64,000 nt of DNA. Source: Cryphonectria parasitica EP155 (Eukaryota > Ascomycota > Sordariomycetes > Diaporthales > Cryphonectriaceae). The notes below the pieces were generated by a model. That model saw nothing but the letters and a program-made list of their open reading frames with translations, did no database searches and was not told the DNA's origin. Position 1 is the first letter of the stretch. Every line of letters starts with the position of its first letter. This document shows positions 1 to 8,922 of this stretch, one piece after another. A program made the translations under genes and the position numbers. Location: NCBI RefSeq assembly GCF_011745365.1, contig NW_024468909.1, forward strand, positions 5,270,001 through 5,334,000. Reading direction: 5' to 3'.

Positions 1-727
1 TAAGCTTCCTCTGATTAGCTTTGACGATCGTCTACCACGTTCTTATGGGCGTCACTTGCAGAGCTCAAATATAAGCAATCCCTGAGATTTCTACCTAAGA
101 TCCAGACAACTTCGTGGACTGCCTCAAGTCTCGATTGTAGACGTGACTTTTATGACATGGTTTCTTCTGGAAAACCAGAAAAATATATATTTACCTGCAA
201 ATCATCAAAATGATTTAGGCCGGTATAATGATAATCCCCATGTCATGATTTGCAAGTAGATTTTACCCCCCCCCCCCCCACCTCGTTCCCGACATCGCGG
301 GACGGCGGGGCGGACAGCAGTTCATGACTCTCTGGACACAAGCAGTTAGAAAGCACGTCTTGCAAACGGCAATTGACCTCGTGCTTTCTGATCTACTGTA
401 CTTTTATCAACTACCTTTCCTTATCTTCTCATGCTGAGTTCTTGGCCAAGGCGTAACTGAGTGTACAAACACCACATGCACAGTTTGCGCTCAACAATTT
501 TCTCTGCTTCTTTCTTCTACGCCGCTCGTCTTTGAACCGCCCAACAAATTCCACCAGTGGATCAGCAGCTCTTGTCAAGCCCTCCCAGTTTTGTCGAGAT
601 TTCCCACCACTGGTGGTCTCTTGGCTGAGCGTTGCGAACCTCTACGTACGACCTTTGTTGCCACTGCTTTCGCTGGCGTTGACCCCCTCCGATCGTTAGG
701 TGCACCGCTGCAGCCCGCTCGCTCAGG
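1..727. other. upstream region of the MTHFR gene, no gene seen
   Basis: No convincing coding sequence is visible. The stretch holds a run of 14 C at 266-279 and a TGACTC core at 325-330, which matches 6 of 7 bases of the fungal Gcn4/CPC1 site TGACTCA. From about 480 to 720 it is pyrimidine-rich with CCAC motifs, the usual look of a filamentous-fungus promoter and 5' leader. The regulatory reading of the TGACTC core is inference. Confidence 0.5.
266..279. repeat. C14 tract upstream of MTHFR
   Basis: Fourteen consecutive C bases, one of many long C or G runs in the non-coding DNA of this window. Confidence 0.9.
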
Positions 728-2779
728 ATGGACAAAATCACCGACAAGATCGCGGCTCTGCCGCCCGACGCCAGCTACTTCTCGCTCGAGTTTTTCCCCC
801 CGAAGACGGCCATGGGCTTTGCCAACCTGCGATCGCGTCTTGAACGCATGGCACGCGCCCTCAAACCCACCTTCGTCAACGTCACCTGGGGCGCCGGCGG
901 CTCCACCGAAGACAAGTCCCTCGAGCTCGCCGAGATCTGCCAGCGCGAGCTGGGCCTGACGACATGCCTGCACCTGACTTGCACCAACATGAGCCGCCGC
1001 CAGATCGACAAGGCTCTCGAGGATGCCAAGGCACTGGGCATCAGGAACATACTGGCGCTGCGAGGTGACCCCCCGCGCAGGGCCGAGTACAAGGACGAGA
1101 ACGAAGAGGCGGACCTGGACGGGTCTGAGGAGTTCAACTGGGCGGCAGACCTGGTCAAGTACATACGGCGAAATCATGGCGATTACTTCTGCATCGGTGT
1201 GGCTGCGTACCCTGAGGGGCATGCGGACGAGAGCCATCCCCTGGGCCAGAGCATGGACCACGACCTACCCTACCTCGTGGAGAAGGCTCAGGCCGGGGCA
1301 GATTTTATTATGACGCAACTCTTCTTCGACATCAAGGCCTACGACGACTTCGAGAGGACACTGCGAGAGCATCCCAGCGGCGCGTTCAAGAACATCATCA
1401 TCATCCCTGGCCTGATGCCCATTCAGAACTATCAGATGATCAAGCGGACGACAAAGCTGAGCCATGCCAGGATACCAGAGGATTTGATGGCGCGGCTGGA
1501 CGAGGTGAGGAAGGACGACGAGAAAGTCAAGCAGGTCGGTGTCGACATTCTCAGCGAGCTGGTTGAGCAGGTCCGCGAGATCAAGAGCAGGACGCCAGGA
1601 CCCAAGGGGTTCCATTTCTACACCCTAAACCTGGAGAAGGCCGTCTCCTTCATACTCGAGCGCACAGGCCTGCTACCGGCTGACTCTGACGACGACGAGG
1701 AGGCCGTGGCTGACGATCTTGGTCTCCCTCTTGCGGCCCCCAGGATTGCCATCAACGGGTCCGTCTCCAGTCATTCACAAGACCACCACCTCGCCCCTGC
1801 CGGAGGGCCATCGTCCCGCAGACAGTCACACGTATCTTCTGAGCCCCGAAACCGCGTCATCGTCTCTGGTCAGCGCACGCCTTCCAACCCAGAATACGAG
1901 GCCACGCAACTGGAGGCGTCCCGGCCCTACGAACCCGTTCAGAGCCGGGCTAACACGCTGGCTATCTCGGAAGGAGAGGGTGTGCTAGGCCGTGAGGCTA
2001 CGTGGGACGACTTCCCCAACGGTCGATGGGGAGATGCACGCTCACCTGCCTACGGCGAGATCGACGGGTACGGTGTGAGCCTGCACATGAGTGTCATGCA
2101 GGCCAAGACGCTGTGGGGCGAGCCCAAGACGCCCGAGGATATAAGCAGCTTGTTCATCCGACATCTGAAGAGCGAGCTGTCGGCCATCCCATGGAGCGAG
2201 GAAGAATTCAACGCCGAAACGGGGACGATCAAGGATCAGCTGCTCACCCTCAACTCGCGTGGATGGTGGACCGTAGCTTCCCAGCCCGCCGTGAACGGCC
2301 TGCGTTCCAGTGATCCGACGTTTGGCTGGGGCCCAGCAAACGGGTTTGTCTTCCAGAAGGCCTTTGTCGAGTTCTTCATACCGACCGACGACTGGAAGCG
2401 CCTGCACGAGAAACTCTGCCAGCCCGAGATGAAGGACAATGTGTGGTTCTACGCGGCTAACGCCGAAGGCGACTTTGTCTCCTCTGACGGCAGCGGTGGG
2501 CTCAATGTCGAGGTTAAGGAGGCCAGCACCAATGCTGTGACGTGGGGCGTGTTCCCCGGCAAGGAGATCATCACGCCAACCATCATCGAGGAGGTCAGCT
2601 TCCGCGCATGGGCGGAGGAGGCCTTTGGCATCTGGGGCGAGTGGGCGCAGGTGTACGGCAAGGGTTCCGACAGCACAGCGCTGCTGGAGCAGTTGAAGGG
2701 CAAGCTGTGGTTGGTCAACATCATCCATCACGAGTATGTGGACAAGGATGCACTGTGGGATTTCTTGAAGAGCGCATAG
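728..2779 (+). CDS. methylenetetrahydrofolate reductase (MTHFR)
   Basis: Intronless gene of 683 residues. MTHFR reduces 5,10-methylene-THF to 5-methyl-THF with NAD(P)H and FAD, supplying methyl groups for methionine synthesis in the cytosol. The catalytic TIM barrel covers about residues 1-310 and begins with the family signature SLEFFPPKT. It also shows VNVTWGAGGST, HLTCTNM, NILALRGDPP, IGVAAYPEGH, DFIMTQLFFD and IIPGLMPI. A Ser/Pro/His-rich low-complexity linker of roughly 110 residues follows (about 320-430). The C-terminal regulatory domain starts near DDFPNGRWGDARSPAYGE and contains WGWxx-type stretches and NAVTWGVFPGKEI. Fungi usually have two MTHFR paralogues; this copy resembles the yeast MET13 type more than MET12, judged from the C-terminal domain. 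The ATG at 728 is the first in frame and directly precedes the conserved region. Confidence 0.95.
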   Translation: MDKITDKIAALPPDASYFSLEFFPPKTAMGFANLRSRLERMARALKPTFVNVTWGAGGSTEDKSLELAEICQRELGLTTCLHLTCTNMSRRQIDKALEDAKALGIRNILALRGDPPRRAEYKDENEEADLDGSEEFNWAADLVKYIRRNHGDYFCIGVAAYPEGHADESHPLGQSMDHDLPYLVEKAQAGADFIMTQLFFDIKAYDDFERTLREHPSGAFKNIIIIPGLMPIQNYQMIKRTTKLSHARIPEDLMARLDEVRKDDEKVKQVGVDILSELVEQVREIKSRTPGPKGFHFYTLNLEKAVSFILERTGLLPADSDDDEEAVADDLGLPLAAPRIAINGSVSSHSQDHHLAPAGGPSSRRQSHVSSEPRNRVIVSGQRTPSNPEYEATQLEASRPYEPVQSRANTLAISEGEGVLGREATWDDFPNGRWGDARSPAYGEIDGYGVSLHMSVMQAKTLWGEPKTPEDISSLFIRHLKSELSAIPWSEEEFNAETGTIKDQLLTLNSRGWWTVASQPAVNGLRSSDPTFGWGPANGFVFQKAFVEFFIPTDDWKRLHEKLCQPEMKDNVWFYAANAEGDFVSSDGSGGLNVEVKEASTNAVTWGVFPGKEIITPTIIEEVSFRAWAEEAFGIWGEWAQVYGKGSDSTALLEQLKGKLWLVNIIHHEYVDKDALWDFLKSA

Positions 2780-2937
2780 GAGGGATCAGTCGAGCTGGGT
2801 TGCACAAAAAAGGAAAGAGGAGAAGAAGGAGAAAAAGCAATGATCACCCTTCTAGCTGCGGTTTGCGCGCGTTGGACCACCATAGCTTAGGCAAAATGAA
2901 AAAGGTACATGTCTCATGATGAGGTGAGGTTTGAGAT

Positions 2938-2972
<35 letters not shown>

Positions 2973-4132
2973 CATACACTTACACTTACACACGTACACA
3001 CACGTACACATGCTCTCATCACCAATCCGCTGAAGGGCCCGCCTCGTCTTATACAATAGTGGATCCTCAACCCCGTTGAACTCAACATTCCATGATCAAT
3101 CAGCATTCGGCCCCAGTCTGTCTTGTTCCTCAGCGCTTCCACAATGAGAGGACTTGGAATGTGTCGCTTACAAGTCACTATTTTATCATCACGATACCGC
3201 TCTTGTGGCGTTGCTTCCCGCAGGGCCATTCCTCCTGCAGCACGCCTGCGCCTCCTGAAACGACATGACCCCAGATAACGACCCATTTAATCAACTATGG
3301 TGTGGTTTGAAATTGCCAGCTCGGCTTCTCGGCTCCATCCTACTGTTACCTCCCTCCGCTTGTTTATGCCCTGTCCAACTAAGGGGGGGGGGGGGGTGGC
3401 ACACAATGTGAACCGTACCACTGGGCTACGTGGCAACCAATCAATTGCAACCAACACCTATTTCTTTTGTTCTCTGCGCCTTTTATGTTGGTTCCTCCTG
3501 GTCATACGGTGGGGGCGTATGCGCAGACTTTGTTCGCTGATTGAGGGACTGTTGCTGCTGCACAGGGCCTGGAATTGATTTTTTGATGGGGAACATGCTG
3601 TTTTGTTTGACCCTGTTATGTGTGGGGTGGCATGTTTGATCTCTGCTCTGGTTTATCTGTTGCTTTTATCTTTCTTTGGCAGCTTCGCCCACTCTCGCCA
3701 TCTTTTGCATCGCGACTTCATTTCACTTCGTTTCGCCGTGTACCAAGTTTCCTTCTCATCTCTTTCTCAGCAACAACAATACGACAGCGTTGATCACTGT
3801 CTTTTTGCCATTCGACTACTCACTCACTCATTCTCACCTTTCCTGGGAGCAAGACATCTCACCTCATCCATCATCAGCCTCACCTTTGCCAAGCGACACC
3901 GACAACGAAACCAATAACCAGCTCACTTCCCTACTAGCGCACCTCTTTTTTTGTCGGACTCTGCCTCCCAAAAAAAAAAAAAAAAAATTGAAAGGATCGC
4001 CGAAGCACACCAAGAAAAGAAGACGAACAACGAACCCTTTCAGGAAGAAAAGGGGAATCTCGGTCAAAGCAAAATAAATAGCCAAGAAAACCAAATCCGT
4101 TCCCTCTTCGTCCCCGCCTGCTCCAAACAAAG
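2780..4132. other. intergenic, 3' region of MTHFR and leader of the next gene
   Basis: No convincing gene is seen. A (CT)n microsatellite lies at about 2940-2969, followed by TACA/CACA repeats to about 3010. A run of 14 G lies at 3383-3396 and a run of 18 A at 3970-3987. The part from 3600 to 4130 is strongly pyrimidine-rich then A-rich and probably serves as promoter and 5' leader of the gene at 4133. Short frames here are made of repeat-encoded Leu/Ser/Phe and look accidental. Confidence 0.45.
2940..2969. repeat. (CT)n microsatellite in the MTHFR 3' region
   Basis: About 14 CT units followed by TACA/CACA-type repeats. Confidence 0.9.
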
Positions 4133-4678
4133 ATGTCCGCCGCAGCAGCCGCCGAAGAAGCCGCAACGACCAACTGGCGGACGTACGATGGCACCGTCCC
4201 GCAAAGCTTCATGTTTTACGCCGTGTTTTTCCCTGTGATGATGGCGGTGTTTCTTGCGCTGCCTGCGGGGGTGTGCTACTTTTGTCTCTCGCGGGGCCGC
4301 ATCACGCCTTACTCGCCGCCGAACATGGTGGGTGGTGGACTTGGTATGAGAATATTTTTTTCTTTTTCTCTTCCCTTCTCTTCCTTCTCTTTTCCTCTCA
4401 TTATTCCCCCCCAACCCCTTACTTACCTTCGATCTGGGGCATGGCATTCCTGGACAAGGGCATGAAAGAAGTCTTTCTCCATGGGTTTTTGCCCACCCCG
4501 CCCTTGTGGGATCGGCCCTCTTTTTCTTCCCTGGCTCTCACACCCTCCTCTTCCCGGTTCTGCATGATATGTTTGTTTATTTTTTTTATTATTTTTTTAT
4601 TATTAGATATCTTGGTCGGCTGACTGACTGACTGACGAGGGTTTACAGACAGAAAAGGTCCCCATCATGGCTCGGTGA
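4133..4678 (+). CDS. small membrane protein of unknown function (tentative gene model)
   Basis: Exon 1 at 4133-4343 encodes 70 residues: an Ala-rich N-terminus, then a soluble stretch with NWRTYDGTVPQ, then one long hydrophobic segment (about residues 25-52, SFMFYAVFFPVMMAVFLALP), then a basic Ser/Arg/Pro-rich segment ending GGGL. A GTATGA donor sits at 4344. Candidate acceptors are 4606, 4648 and 4652. The last follows a CTGAC branch-like repeat and gives a short tail ending PIMAR at 4676-4678 (78 residues). Acceptor 4648 would give 88 residues ending at 4704, and 4606 would give 75. I do not recognise the family. A tiny single-pass membrane protein, perhaps in the ER or mitochondria, is the most that can be said. 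The exon 1 reading frame and codon use look genuine; the C-terminus is uncertain. Confidence 0.4.
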
Positions 4679-4704
4679 ACCATGGGTCTGTAGCTGAAAA
4701 GTAG

Positions 4705-6106
4705 TGAGTGTGGTCTAAGTGAGTAGCTTAGGTGATATGTGAGAGACAGACAGAGAGGAAAAAGATGAGGGCCCCATAGCTCATCAGCTCCGACGGCTGC
4801 AGCGCCACAACAAGACTTGCCCCTCCCTCCGTGCCGAGATGCGTTGTGGGACTCTACTGGATGTACAGAGTAAAAGCTATTGTGTCCACTCACCTCTCAA
4901 CGTCTTGAGTCACGCGGACAGGGCAGACGGAGAGAGCCGTTAATGGGGGCCGGGGTCAGGGCACATGGTGTCTCGACGATGGGGGATGGAAATTGAGCAT
5001 GGCGCAGGAGTTGGTCGTCAGGGGTTTCATTCATTCACATAGCGCCGGAGGAAGTTATGGTTTTATGCAGTTGAAAAGCGAGACGTGCTTTTCAAGATCT
5101 CTCATATGAAGATTGTACTGTTGTGTTTGTCTTTTTCTCTCTCTCTCTCTCGTCCATCATGATCAACATCTATGTTGTTTATGTTTTATATCAATGTCTC
5201 GAATGTCAAGACCAGACGGATTCCCACAGTTGCATCGCAACACTGACTCAACTTCCTGGCACACATCATCATCATTATCATCCGTCATCAACGACAAGCG
5301 AACCGTCTGGCCCATAATGAGCGAAACGTGAGAGTGACATTCCCTAGACATGCAACATGGGTTGATGGGACCCTAGCACGCCCAGTGCTGCCGGCAGTCG
5401 CCTGCGAGATGGACACAAGACCCCTTTGCCTACTTTTGTATCGCAGGGCGGATGAGGAGAAAGGAGAACCAGGGGTCTGTAATCTTTCCCCCTCCCCATC
5501 TCCTCTCCGTGGTCCCTGGCCAGACATGCATGACCCAAGGACTTGCTCCGTCTCGGCACCCATCATCTTCTCCCTGGAGGGATCCACCACTAAACCGATT
5601 CAGGAAGCGATTAGGAAGCCTTGTTGATTTTCCTTGTAAACAACCTTGGGACAAAAGTTTATGGCTCTCGGGGTTCCCAACTCGACGAGGCGAGCGCAGC
5701 AGAACCCCCAGTCAAACCTAAGTCATGACCCGTGCTCGCCCCCCTTCCACTCAACTCCACCATGCGTGTCCCTAGAAAAATGGCTGGCGGTGCGTCGCCA
5801 TCGCTGCGGATGATTCCTAAGATTCTCGAAGGGAAAGAGTATTTGTCGTACCCGTGAAGCGCCCCCCAATGAGAGATCGCTGCACGTGCCCAAGTCCAAA
5901 TGCGCGCCAAGAATGAGGCGGGAGTTCAGGTCGTGCACGAAGGCGTCCTCTCCGATATTGTGACCCAGCGGCGCGACGATTTCACAATACAATACATACT
6001 ACTGTTCTGCACTGTTACCTTTGCTGTGTAACTTGCTGCCACCCCAACGTTGTGTGTGTGTGTGGCTCGTCTGCCCTGTCCTCATGAGCGGCCTGAACAG
6101 CCAAAA
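4705..6106. other. intergenic, no gene seen
   Basis: Frames on both strands are short and lack recognisable domains. There is a (CT)n tract at about 5136-5153, an ATCATC-rich stretch at about 5265-5290, and a (TG)n tract at about 6052-6063 just ahead of the next gene. The part from about 5700 to 6106 is the presumed promoter of the rhodopsin-domain gene. Confidence 0.4.
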
Positions 6107-7770
6107 ATGATGCAGGTTACGTTCCCCATAGTCACTGGCCGCCAGAAGACTCTCGTCGCCACCTCCATCATCTTCAGCGTCTTGCCCGCCGTCGCTGTCG
6201 CCCTCCGCATCATCTCGCACCGCCTTGCACACCGCTCTCTGAGCGGCAGTGACTACTGCGTGATCGCGGCGGCCGTGTTCGCGTACGTGTTCTGCCTCAT
6301 TTTGAAGTCTTTAATCTGCCACCCCTCCCCCCCTTTTTCTTTTTGTCTCTCAAAAGTGCTATATGTCTCAGCCTCACCCCTTTGAGTTGTTCCGGGGGCG
6401 GGGTCTTATGCCTTTCTTGTGGGTTGTTCTGCTGCTGGCATTTTTGCCCAATGCTCATGCTCAAGAACTATTCATTGCTTGATTGGATGACGGGGCTCAT
6501 CTTTTTCATGTCTCAATTTTTTGGTGCTTTGCCAAAAGAGAGTGGAGAGAACTTTCCGTGACCTGTGTTATCCTCGAAAAAAAAAAAAAAAGAAGAAATA
6601 AAGGAACATACTCATCAGATTGCTTTGATGGCTGACTTTCGGTGCTTTTGTCCAGCATCGGCTACCAGGCGGCCTCGCTCACGGCCGTTGCCCACGGCGG
6701 GACGGGTTACGGGCACGAGGAGGACATCGTCGCCAAGTACGGTGATGGCCCTGTCACCCACCTGCTCCAGGTCGTCTTCTCGTTCGAGCTGCTCTGGTCG
6801 ATCAGCATGAGCCTGTCCAAGACGTCCATCCTGCTGCTCTATATCAAGGTCTTCCGAGACTCATACGTGGCCTTCGCCTCCAAGATCACCATTGTCATCG
6901 TGATCCTCTGGCCCATCGCCACCGTCCTCGGCGCCCTGCTCATCTGCAGACCGCTCGCAGCCAACTGGAAGAATGTCAAGGGCAGCCACTGCGGCGACCA
7001 AGTCGCGTTTTATTTCATCAGCGGCGTGATTAACCTGGCAACCGACTTTATCGTCGTGGGTCTCCCGCTGCTGCATTTATACCGTCTCCGGCTGCCTAAG
7101 GAGTCTAGAATTGGCCTGATGATCGTATTCGGCCTAGGTTTCCTGTAAGTTCCCCATCATGCTATGCATACATATAAATATTTGTATATATAACTCACCA
7201 TGGGTCTCTCCCCCCGCTTCCTTTCCGCCACTCAACAGAACTTGCATCGTCAGTATCATCCGCCTCCCAACTTTAATGAGCATGGTGTGGACCGACCTCA
7301 CCTGGACCATCAGCATCCCAAACATCCTCACCGGCATCGAACCGAGCATGGCCGTAACCCTGGCTTGTGTACCACTCCTCAAGCCCCTGCTCGGCTTCGG
7401 TAGGCGCCAGTGCCTCGGGCTGAGAGAGATGAAGAAGAGAAAAAGGAGGAGGGCCACCTCGCGGGTCCGGTTTGCGTGGGCCAACCAACTGCGGACGCAC
7501 CAGTACGACCCCGACCACGCCCAGCGGCTCAGGCTGCGCGCCGACAACGTTTTGCACACAGCGAGAGTATCGGCGCCTGCGCCTGGTGAAAATGGCAGCG
7601 GCAGCGGCAGCGGCGCGGCGACGTCTCAGGAGGTGGACACGGAGGATAGCTTGTTCGAGCTGAAGCGGGGCAAGGGGAACAGCGGGCCTGAGATTACAGT
7701 AAACAAAAAGTGGGAGGTGACGAGCGAGAAGGCGGGCGACTGGACGCAGATACTGGGGACACGGTCATAA
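6107..7770 (+). CDS. rhodopsin-domain (SAT4/PTH11-like) seven-TM membrane protein
   Basis: Three exons, 6107-6282, 6656-7144 and 7239-7770, give 398 residues. Intron 1 (GTACGT...CCAG, 373 bp) contains a run of 15 A at 6577-6591. Intron 2 (GTAAGT...ACAG) is 94 bp. The fungal integral-membrane rhodopsin fold is visible: TM1 near residues 16-38, then the RSLSGSDYCVIAA loop and TM2, a periplasmic-side loop with a GTGYGHEED stretch, and TM3 with the family motif SKTSILLLYIKVF. CRPLAANW, an extracellular Cys, and four further hydrophobic segments follow to about residue 275. The C-terminal tail of about 120 residues is basic, then Gly/Ser-rich, and presumably cytosolic. No CFEM domain precedes the TM region. 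Such proteins are often considered GPCR-like surface sensors in filamentous ascomycetes, but function here is inference. The paired ATGATG at 6107 is taken as start; an in-frame ATG-less extension to 6050 exists but is repeat-encoded. Confidence 0.85.
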
Positions 7771-8922
7771 GGAGAAGGTGATCTGTTCTGTTCGAGCAGG
7801 ATGGACCAATCATTGGATCATCGGACTTTTTTCTGGAAAGAGATGACCAGATCTCTCCGAGATGGCATTCGACGACGACCTCGAGCAATGCCGCGGGCAC
7901 CAAAACGCCCTAAATCCGAAGACTCTTGCCGCCCGTCGACGAGACTACAAAGAAACCTGCGGCCCGCACTCGCAGAAAAACATCTATCCTCTCCGAGCGG
8001 CAGATCCTCGAGCAACAAACGTCAGCCAGCTGCCAACTTGTATGTCAATACAGACAAGAGGCACCAAAGCACGTGAAAACACATACCCTCTCAGCTCTCC
8101 GCTCTCTCCTCGACCATCAGCCCAGTTGTAGACCCTACGCTACATCGTCATGGATTTGTTAGAGCGGGCTTTTCCCAGTCTTGAGATGCAAAGCTTCGTC
8201 TTGAACTTCAACCTCGACTTCGCTGGCCTGGTACATGGAACAACTGGGTGCTGATAGCCTACTTGCTTCGTCTCCTGCCTGAGAAGAAGGATGACGTGTT
8301 TGAATGCAAGTTCTGTCAGGACCAGCATGTCGGAGCTTCTGGGGTCGGGTCATGTGTTCAGAGGAGACCTGAGGTCGTCCGTGGGAGGCTGCTTCTGCTG
8401 TCGTGGTGAAGAGCTATGGCAGGGACAGATTCATCTGTCAGTTCTATGCAGTACTGACATATGAAAGTCTCACGCTTTTATAGCTGCAGTGATCTCAATT
8501 TGAAAAATTGTTTGCAGAATATGGTTCCTTGGGTAGGAAAAAGAAATAGCAAAGAATAAGAAGTACCTAGCTTTGGGAATTTCTGTTAGACTTGGGACTT
8601 TATATGGAAGGTGTCATGCCAAGCTCCACTTTGCACAGTAGTCATGCTGCTGATTACTTAAGTAAGTAGGGGTATTGACAGGTCAGAATGGCAATGAAGA
8701 TTTGGGAAAGAGCATACAGACCGTCAGATAGTAACATACAAAGTAGTGCTAGCTGGCTGACCCGACTGGGAAGCTGCATGTGGAAGACCCCTACCTGTAG
8801 ATCGACGCTAAGATAACCTTATTCTTATCACTGCAGAAAAGTTGTATTGGTCTTGACTTGACAAGGTCGACACTGTCCTTTCCTAACAACCTCTCCAAGC
8901 CTTCTCCTGCGCGCCTGCAAAT
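7771..8922. other. intergenic, no gene seen
   Basis: The first 350 bases contain overlapping short frames on both strands with no recognisable domain, probably the 3' untranslated region of the upstream gene. From about 8400 the DNA becomes AT-rich and forms the presumed promoter of UTP13. A GAAAAATT motif at about 8502 is reminiscent of the ribosome-biogenesis RRPE element, but it is a weak match about 420 bp from the start codon. Confidence 0.4.
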
